From assembly GCA_036377055.1 (NCBI GenBank), contig DASUZD010000181.1, positions 1-10,223 on the forward strand: DNA of 10,223 nt. The letters are read 5' to 3'. Positions 5,999-10,223 of this stretch are shown piece by piece (within the stretch, counting starts at the first letter, position 1; every line of letters starts with the position of its first letter). The notes under the pieces were generated by a model. The model did no database searches. It saw only the letters and a list, made by a program, of their open reading frames with translations, and had not been told where the DNA came from. The position numbers were made by a program, and so were the translations under genes. This stretch comes from DASUZD01 sp036377055 (GTDB lineage: Bacteria > Actinomycetota > Thermoleophilia > Gaiellales > Gaiellaceae).

Positions 5999-6982
5999 CT
6001 AGACCTCGGCCGTCTCGGCGCGCGGCGCCGTCAGCGCCGTCCCCTCGTGCCCCTCGAGCGCAGCGAGGTACCGCTCAGCGTCCAGTGCACCCATACAACC
6101 GGAGCCGGCGGCGGTGACGGCCTGCCGGTACGTGTGGTCGACGACGTCGCCGACGGCGAAGACGCCCTCCACGTTCGTCGCCGTCGAGCCCGGAGCAGTG
6201 ACCAGGTAGCCGGCGTCGTCGTGGTCGAGCTGGTCGAGGAAGAGGCTCGTGTTCGGGTCGTGGCCGATCGCGACGAAGAGCCCGTCGGCGGGCAGCTCCG
6301 AGGTCGAGCCGTCGATCACGTCGCGCAGCCGAACGGCGTGGATGCTCCGTTCGCCGAGCACCTCCTCGACGACCGCGTTCGTCACGAACTCGATCTTCTC
6401 GTTCGCACGCGCGCGGTCGAGCATGATCGGCGAGGCGCGGAACTCGTCGCGCCGGTGGACGATGGTCACCTTCGAGGCGAACTTGGTCAGGAAGATGGCC
6501 TCCTCCATCGCCGAGTCGCCGCCTCCGACGACGACGACCTCCTTGTCGCCGTAGAACGCCGCGTCGCAGACCGCGCAGTACGTCACCCCGCGTCCCTGGA
6601 ACGCGACCTCGGACTCGAGGCCCAGCTTGCGAGCGCTCGCTCCCGTGGAGACGATTACGCTTCGCGCGACGTACTCGTCGTCGCCGACCCAGACGTGGAA
6701 CGGACGCTCCGAGAAGTCGACCCTCGTAACGTCGTCCGTGACGAACTCTGCGCCGAACCGCTCCGCCTGGTGGCGAAACTCCTGCATCATCTGCGGCCCC
6801 AGAATCCCGTCGGGATAGCCCGGGTAATTCTCCACGTCGCTCGTGATCATCAGCTGGCCGCCCCACTGGAAGCCCTCGATCACAAGCGGTCTTAGATTCG
6901 CGCGAGCAGCATAAAGGGCGGCCGTATAACCAGCTGGGCCACCCCCGATGACGATCACTTCGCGCACTTCGTTGTTGCTCAA
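5999..6982 (-). CDS. trxB: thioredoxin reductase
   Basis: TrxB uses NADPH and FAD to reduce the disulfide of thioredoxin in the cytoplasm. The 327-residue protein shows the FAD-binding GGGPAGYTAA (13-22), the redox pair CAVC (136-139), the NADPH-binding GGGDSAMEEA (153-162) with HRRDEFR (176-182) that favours the NADP phosphate, and the second FAD motif VFAVGDV (274-280). The length is typical of the low-molecular-weight class. The start is TTG 6982: GGAGGG lies 4 bases upstream and the FAD motif then begins near residue 10 as in other TrxB. An open frame runs on to 7159, but it would overlap the DUF488 gene and add about 59 residues without family character. No thioredoxin gene is adjacent, unlike the trxB-trxA pair of Streptomyces. 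A SigR-like promoter lies upstream. Confidence 0.96.
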   Translation of the reverse strand: MSNNEVREVIVIGGGPAGYTAALYAARANLRPLVIEGFQWGGQLMITSDVENYPGYPDGILGPQMMQEFRHQAERFGAEFVTDDVTRVDFSERPFHVWVGDDEYVARSVIVSTGASARKLGLESEVAFQGRGVTYCAVCDAAFYGDKEVVVVGGGDSAMEEAIFLTKFASKVTIVHRRDEFRASPIMLDRARANEKIEFVTNAVVEEVLGERSIHAVRLRDVIDGSTSELPADGLFVAIGHDPNTSLFLDQLDHDDAGYLVTAPGSTATNVEGVFAVGDVVDHTYRQAVTAAGSGCMGALDAERYLAALEGHEGTALTAPRAETAEV

Positions 6983-6986
6983 GATT

Positions 6987-6992
6987 CCCTCC
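6987..6992 (-). promoter_or_regulatory. ribosome-binding site fixing the TTG start of trxB
   Basis: GGAGGG on the minus strand, followed by AATC and then TTG at 6982, is the best Shine-Dalgarno among the minus-strand genes. It decides the start of trxB against longer frames. Confidence 0.8.
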
Positions 6993-7014
6993 GAAGCCGT
7001 GTAACAGGGTATTA

Positions 7015-7040
7015 AACGATTTGCGTCGGCCGAAACTTCC
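7015..7040 (-). promoter_or_regulatory. SigR/SigH-type promoter candidate for trxB
   Basis: On the minus strand GGAAG (7040-7036) is followed by exactly 18 bases and GTT (7017-7015). The SigR consensus of Streptomyces and the related SigH sites of mycobacteria are close to GGAAT-N18-GTT, so seven of eight defined bases match. Transcription would start near 7006-7008, about 25 bases before the TTG. SigR responds to thiol oxidation and controls trxB in Streptomyces, which fits the gene. Whether this organism has a SigR is unknown. Confidence 0.55.
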
Positions 7041-7043
7041 TCG

Positions 7044-7562
7044 TCACGCGACAAACTCCCCGCAAAGAAAGAGTTTTTCGTTACGTACCTCGGCCTCGTC
7101 GGACGGACGGTGAGGTTGGCGGCGGCCCGGCCCGAGCAAATGCACGACGGTGAGCCCACGCGCGACGAGGAGCTCGGCGATCAGGCTCCGATGGCAGCGC
7201 CACCAGACGGTTTCGGCGCACATGAAGCAAGGCGTCGGCTCCGCGAGGGCAGCGCGCAGCGCGTCCTGCCACGCGGGCGTCCCCATCCGCGCTGCGTAGC
7301 TCCGAAACGCCGCCGTTCGGATGCACGCGAAGCGCTCCTCGCCGGGCTCGCCGGTCCGTCGGCCGCCAAGCTCGACCTCGTGCCGGTAGCCGATCCCGGC
7401 CGCCGCGAGCGCCTCCGCGAGCGGACCCTGGCCGAACTGCGGGTTCCGCCGCGAGGCGGGGAAGCGCCGCACGTCCACCAAGGTCTCGACCCGCACCTCG
7501 CGGAGGCAGGCAACGAGCTCGTCGATCGGCCTTGTCCCCTGGCCGATGGTGAAGACAGACAC
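7044..7562 (-). CDS. DUF488 family protein
   Basis: This 172-residue protein belongs to DUF488, a family of unknown function. Family marks are TIGQGTRPIDEL near the N-terminus (usually TIGHS or TIGYE), LVDVRRFPASRRNPQF (28-43), CAE (115-117) and CHRSLIAELL (123-132). The conserved Cys, Arg and His residues suggest an enzyme or a metal site, but no reaction is known to me. There is no signal peptide or membrane segment. The start is GTG 7562, with TIGQG directly after it as in relatives; TACGCT ends 6 bases upstream, so the mRNA may be leaderless. It is divergent from the release-factor-like gene (50 bases between starts) and is followed after 61 bases by trxB, which has its own candidate promoter. 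The last dozen codons are less GC-rich than the rest, perhaps because of the trxB promoter that follows. Confidence 0.88.
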   Translation of the reverse strand: MSVFTIGQGTRPIDELVACLREVRVETLVDVRRFPASRRNPQFGQGPLAEALAAAGIGYRHEVELGGRRTGEPGEERFACIRTAAFRSYAARMGTPAWQDALRAALAEPTPCFMCAETVWWRCHRSLIAELLVARGLTVVHLLGPGRRQPHRPSDEAEVRNEKLFLCGEFVA

Positions 7563-7584
7563 TCCGAGAGCGTACGACTACAAT
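7556..7584 (+). promoter_or_regulatory. sigma-70-like promoter of the baeRF-like gene
   Basis: CAGACA (7556-7561, four of six matches to TTGACA), a 17-base spacer and TACAAT (7579-7584, five of six matches to TATAAT) make the best housekeeping promoter in the window. Transcription should begin near 7591, giving a leader of about 22 bases that contains the Shine-Dalgarno. The -35 overlaps the start of the divergent DUF488 gene. Confidence 0.6.
7569..7574 (-). promoter_or_regulatory. candidate -10 element (TACGCT) of the DUF488 gene
   Basis: TACGCT on the minus strand ends 6 bases before the GTG at 7562, the same arrangement as in the PAS gene. No good -35 is seen. It is separated by 4 bases from the -10 of the divergent gene. 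Confidence 0.5.
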
Positions 7585-7598
7585 CGCCGCCCCCGGGC

Positions 7599-7605
7599 AA
7601 AGGAG
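7599..7605 (+). promoter_or_regulatory. ribosome-binding site of the baeRF-like gene
   Basis: AAAGGAG lies 7 bases before the ATG at 7613 and supports that start. It contrasts with the apparently leaderless divergent neighbour. Confidence 0.75.
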
Positions 7606-7612
7606 CAATCGG

Positions 7613-8755
7613 ATGGCGGAGCGCGTGAGCTGGGAGGCCCTGCGGCAGCTGGCGGCGTTTCGCGCGCAGCGCGGCTGTGCGATCAGCCTCTTCCTGAATC
7701 TCGATCCGAGCCTCGCGGCCACGGCCGGTGAGGTCGCGACGCGCATCAACTCGCTGCTCGCCGAGGGTGAGCGCAGCGAGGCGGCGACGCGCCCGCAGCT
7801 CGGCCACGAGGAGCGCGTCGGGCTCAAGAACGACTTCGAGCGGATCCGCAACTTCTTCGCGTCCGACTTCAACCGCGAGGGAATGCAAGGGTTCGCGGTC
7901 TTCGCGGCCGGGCTCGACCGGGCCTGGTCGACCGTCGAGCTTCCTGCGCCGGTCAAGGACGAGATCTGCGTCGGCCCGGACTTCCGGATCGCGCCGCTCG
8001 TGCCGCTCGCGACGCAGCCCGACGGGACGCTCGTCGCCCACGTCAGCCGCGAGCACGGTCGCCTCTACCGCCTCCGGAACGGTCAGCTCGACGAGGTCGT
8101 CGACCGCTCCGAGGAGCAGCCGTACGGCCACCACGACCAGGGCGGATGGTCGCAGGCCAGGTACGCGCGGCACGTCGACAAGCTCGTCGCCGACCACCTG
8201 AAGACGGTCGCGAGCGAGCTCGAGGAACAACGCCGCGCCGGCGCGCCGAAGATCGTGCTCGTGTGTCCCGAGGACACGCGGCCCGGCTTCCTCGAACGCC
8301 TCTCGAAGGAGGCCCGGAGCGCGGTCGTCGGCTGGACGAACGTGGAGGCGCACGCCGGCCCGACAGAGCTGCTCGCGGCGGTCGCGCCCGTGCTCGAGGA
8401 CGCCCGGGCGAAGGACGAGGGGGCGCTCGTCGAGCGCTGGCGCGAGGAGGCCGGCAAGGGAGGCCGCGCGGCGTCAGGCTGGCGCGACACGCTCGACGCG
8501 GCCTCGGACGCGCGGATCGCGACGCTCCTCTACGAGCTCGGTGCGCGGCACGAAGCGTTCCAGTGCCCGCAGTGCGGCCGCGCGAGTGTGACGAACGGCG
8601 CCTGCCCGCTCGACGGCGAGACGATGGAGCCCCGACCCGACGGGCTCGACCTCGCCGTCCGTCACACCATCGGCCACGGAGGGACGGCACTCCCGCTCCG
8701 GCACCGTCACGATCTCGAGCCGGTCGAGGGGATCGCGGCGTTGCTTCGCTTTTAG
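7613..8755 (+). CDS. Vms1/baeRF-type release-factor-like protein (putative peptidyl-tRNA hydrolase)
   Basis: This 380-residue protein resembles the bacterial relatives of archaeo-eukaryotic release factor 1 (baeRF, Vms1/ANKZF1 group), in which a Gln-bearing loop hydrolyses peptidyl-tRNA on ribosomes or split 60S-like particles. The likely layout is an N-terminal domain (about 1-130), a middle domain with the loop GGWSQ (177-181) followed by the basic helix ARYARHVDK, and a C-terminal Pelota-like domain (about 290-380). The last carries a zinc-knuckle insert (Cys 318, 321, 331) and ends HGGTALPLRHRHDLEPVEG, where the eRF1 third domain has similar residues. By analogy it would rescue stalled ribosomes, but no bacterial member is assigned here by experiment. 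ATG 7613 has a clear Shine-Dalgarno and promoter. The stop overlaps that of convergent rmuC in TTAG (8752-8755). Confidence 0.8.
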   Translation: MAERVSWEALRQLAAFRAQRGCAISLFLNLDPSLAATAGEVATRINSLLAEGERSEAATRPQLGHEERVGLKNDFERIRNFFASDFNREGMQGFAVFAAGLDRAWSTVELPAPVKDEICVGPDFRIAPLVPLATQPDGTLVAHVSREHGRLYRLRNGQLDEVVDRSEEQPYGHHDQGGWSQARYARHVDKLVADHLKTVASELEEQRRAGAPKIVLVCPEDTRPGFLERLSKEARSAVVGWTNVEAHAGPTELLAAVAPVLEDARAKDEGALVERWREEAGKGGRAASGWRDTLDAASDARIATLLYELGARHEAFQCPQCGRASVTNGACPLDGETMEPRPDGLDLAVRHTIGHGGTALPLRHRHDLEPVEGIAALLRF

Positions 8756-10029
8756 GCGGCGTTCGCCGAGTCGTCGGCGAAGCGCGACGGCAGCTCCACC
8801 GTCTGCGGCGCCTGGCTGGCGCGCTCGATCGGTGCGACCTCGCCGAGCTCCTTACCGCTTCCGACGCCCAGCTCCGTGAAGCGTCGCGCCGACACCAGGA
8901 CGCGTCGCTCGAACGACCCGACGGTCTGGTTGTAGGCCTGGACCGCGCCGTCGAGCCGGACGCCGACCTTCGTGAGGTGCTCGGTCATCACGCACAGGCG
9001 CTCGTACAGCTCGCGTCCGAGCTCGTTCACCGCACGGGCGCTTTCGGCGACCTTCTCCTCGCGCCAGCCGACGGCAACCGCTCGCAGGATCGTGATCAGC
9101 GTCGTGGGGCTGGCGACGATCACACGGTCGTTCGTGAAGAGGTCGAGCAGCGAGGGGTCGTGCTCGAGCGCGGCGCGATAGAAGCTCTCGCCCGGGAGGA
9201 ACATGATCACGAAGTCCGGCGTGGGGGAGAACTGCGTCCAGTACGCCTTTCCGCGCAGCCGCGCGACGTGGTCGCGGATGTGACGCACGAAGTCGTCGAA
9301 CCTCGCCTTGCGCGCGCTGTCGTCGGCGGCGTCGAGCGCGTCGAGCAGCGCCTGGAGCGGCGCCTTCGCGTCGACGACGAGGTTCCGGTCGCCCGGCAGC
9401 CGCACGATCAGGTCGGGCCGGAGCGCTCCCGCCTCCCCGTGCACCGTCTGCTGCTCGACGAAGTCGCAGTACGCGAGCATCCCTGCCGCCTCGACCGCAC
9501 GCCGGAGCTGCATCTCGCCCCAGCGCCCGCGCACGGCCGGGGCGCGCAGCGCCGTGACGAGGCTGCCGGTCTCGGATCGAAGCCGGTCGCTCGTCTCCGC
9601 GAGAGACCGGACCTGCGCCGTCAGCGAGCCGTAGTCCTGCCGGCGAGCGTTCTCCAGCGTCTTGACCTCGTTCCCGACACGGTCGAGCGACTCCTTGATC
9701 GGCGCGACGAGATGCTCGACGGCCTTCTCCTTCTGCTCCAGCTTCGCGCTCGCGAGCTGCATGAACGACTCGCTGTTCGAGCGGAGCGCGTCGACCGAGA
9801 GCGCCTTGAACTGCGCCGACAGCTCTTGCTTCGCTTCGTGAAGAAGCGCGATCTTCTCCGCGCTCGCCGCCTGCTCGTGCTCGAGCTCTGCATGTAGGGC
9901 CGCCCGCTCACGCTCGGCCGCCTCGAGGCGTTGCGCACGATCCACGAGCTCGGCGGTCCGCGCGCGACTAGCGAACCAGAAGAGAGCTGCGCCGACGACG
10001 GCGCCGATTGCGAATACGACCACGACCAC
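8752..10029 (-). CDS. rmuC: DNA recombination protein RmuC
   Basis: RmuC is a membrane-anchored, coiled-coil protein with a PD-(D/E)XK-like nuclease domain; in E. coli its loss raises recombination at inverted repeats. The 425-residue product has an N-terminal transmembrane segment (about 2-20), a long coiled coil (about 22-150), the family signature RGRWGE (167-172), and the nuclease core RPDLIV (D206) followed by VVDAK (D220, K222). The segment PDFVIMFLPGESFY (271-284) is also typical. GTG 10029 is the start because an in-frame TAG (10035-10033) lies two codons upstream and the membrane segment begins at once. No Shine-Dalgarno is seen; TAGCGT (10044-10039) ends 9 bases before the start. 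The gene is convergent with the baeRF-like gene and 77 bases downstream of the partial gene at the window edge. Confidence 0.95.
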   Translation of the reverse strand: MVVVVFAIGAVVGAALFWFASRARTAELVDRAQRLEAAERERAALHAELEHEQAASAEKIALLHEAKQELSAQFKALSVDALRSNSESFMQLASAKLEQKEKAVEHLVAPIKESLDRVGNEVKTLENARRQDYGSLTAQVRSLAETSDRLRSETGSLVTALRAPAVRGRWGEMQLRRAVEAAGMLAYCDFVEQQTVHGEAGALRPDLIVRLPGDRNLVVDAKAPLQALLDALDAADDSARKARFDDFVRHIRDHVARLRGKAYWTQFSPTPDFVIMFLPGESFYRAALEHDPSLLDLFTNDRVIVASPTTLITILRAVAVGWREEKVAESARAVNELGRELYERLCVMTEHLTKVGVRLDGAVQAYNQTVGSFERRVLVSARRFTELGVGSGKELGEVAPIERASQAPQTVELPSRFADDSANAA

Positions 10030-10038
10030 GGTCTACGA

Positions 10039-10044
10039 ACGCTA
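10039..10044 (-). promoter_or_regulatory. candidate -10 element (TAGCGT) of rmuC
   Basis: TAGCGT on the minus strand fits TAnnnT and ends 9 bases before the GTG at 10029, where no Shine-Dalgarno is present. It is the weakest of the set and differs from TACGCT in two bases. Confidence 0.3.
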
Positions 10045-10076
10045 GAGGCCGGGTCGGACGGAACCCCCGCGGGACC

Positions 10077-10092
10077 GGCCGGCGCGCCGGCC
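10077..10092 (-). terminator. GC-rich perfect palindrome after the partial gene
   Basis: GGCCGGCGCGCCGGCC is a perfect 16-base palindrome 15 bases past the stop of the gene ending at 10107, and CCCCGGGG (10091-10098) overlaps its edge. It may end transcription before rmuC, but there is no U-run, so an intrinsic terminator is only a guess; RNA stability or chance in GC-rich DNA are alternatives. Confidence 0.35.
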
Positions 10093-10106
10093 CCGGGGAG
10101 GCGGGA

Positions 10107-10223
10107 TCAGGGCTGGTCCTGCTCGGCCTTGTGCTCGGCGGCTTCGGTGCGCTCTTCCTGAGCGCGCTCCTCGTACGTCTCCGCGCGCTCCTCGGCCTGC
10201 GCGGCCTGCTCCTGGTGGACGCC
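10107..10223 (-). CDS. C-terminal end of an Ala/Glu-rich helical protein (5' partial)
   Basis: The minus strand is open from the window edge to a TGA at 10109-10107, giving 38 residues from the C-terminus of a protein whose start lies outside. The visible part is rich in Ala, Glu, Gln and Arg (for example EERAETYEERAQEERTEAA) and should be a charged helix or coiled coil with no hydrophobic stretch. No family can be named from this. The absence of stops, the strong third-position GC and the position ahead of rmuC on the same strand support it being coding. The 77-base gap to rmuC holds a GC-rich palindrome. Confidence 0.6.
   Translation of the reverse strand, partial: GVHQEQAAQAEERAETYEERAQEERTEAAEHKAEQDQP

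Noticed and set aside
5999..7159. Thioredoxin reductase of 386 residues starting at 7159
   Set aside because: It would overlap the DUF488 gene by 116 bases and add a tail unlike TrxB; TTG 6982 has a strong Shine-Dalgarno at the right distance.
7181..8353. 390-codon minus-strand open frame across DUF488 and the baeRF-like gene
   Set aside because: It runs antisense to a well-supported gene and out of frame with DUF488, with no recognisable motif.
8146..9897. 583-codon plus-strand open frame across the baeRF-like gene and rmuC
   Set aside because: Arg/Ala-rich, without motifs, and it overlaps two clear genes; long shadow frames are expected at this GC content.

Overview
The window is a GC-rich, gene-dense piece of bacterial chromosome. 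The translated proteins look actinobacterial, and my best guess is the Thermoleophilia (Gaiellales or Solirubrobacterales type). That guess rests on the very GC-rich third codon positions, the frequent GTG starts, genes with no visible ribosome-binding site, a TAnnnT-type -10 element and a SigR-like promoter in front of trxB. It comes from protein character, not from a marker gene. There is no sign of phage, insertion sequence, CRISPR array, tRNA or rRNA.

Layout from left to right. 1-3033 (+): a RecB/AddA-type helicase fused to a PD-(D/E)XK nuclease, 5' end outside the window. 3035-3200: a long imperfect inverted repeat that fills the gap between two convergent genes. 3198-3740 (-): a histidine phosphatase. 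3772-4464 (+): endonuclease III (nth). 4461-4907 (-): a small zinc-knuckle/PAS protein. 5055-5969 (-): a CorA-type transporter with an altered signature. 5999-6982 (-): thioredoxin reductase (trxB). 7044-7562 (-): a DUF488 protein. 7613-8755 (+): a Vms1/baeRF-type peptidyl-tRNA hydrolase or release-factor relative. 8752-10029 (-): RmuC. 10107-10223 (-): the C-terminal end of a charged, helical protein cut by the window edge. No gene-free stretch exceeds 300 bases; the longest is 164 bases and is almost entirely the inverted repeat.

Three genes (the helicase-nuclease, nth and rmuC) concern DNA repair and recombination. trxB and the release-factor-like gene suggest housekeeping for redox and ribosome stress. 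The genes are mostly singletons on alternating strands. Two convergent pairs end with overlapping stop codons (CTAG at 4461-4464, TTAG at 8752-8755).

The most interesting material is non-coding. (1) The inverted repeat at 3035-3200 has arms of about 82 bases. In its paired segments all nine transition differences between the arms keep pairing, as G-U, only in minus-strand RNA. (2) The hexamer TACGCT lies 6-10 bases before the start codon of four minus-strand genes, which suggests a recurring -10 element that makes leaderless mRNAs. (3) At both divergent gene pairs two -10 elements stand back to back with exactly 4 bases between them. (4) trxB is preceded by GGAAG-N18-GTT, very close to the SigR/SigH thiol-stress promoter.
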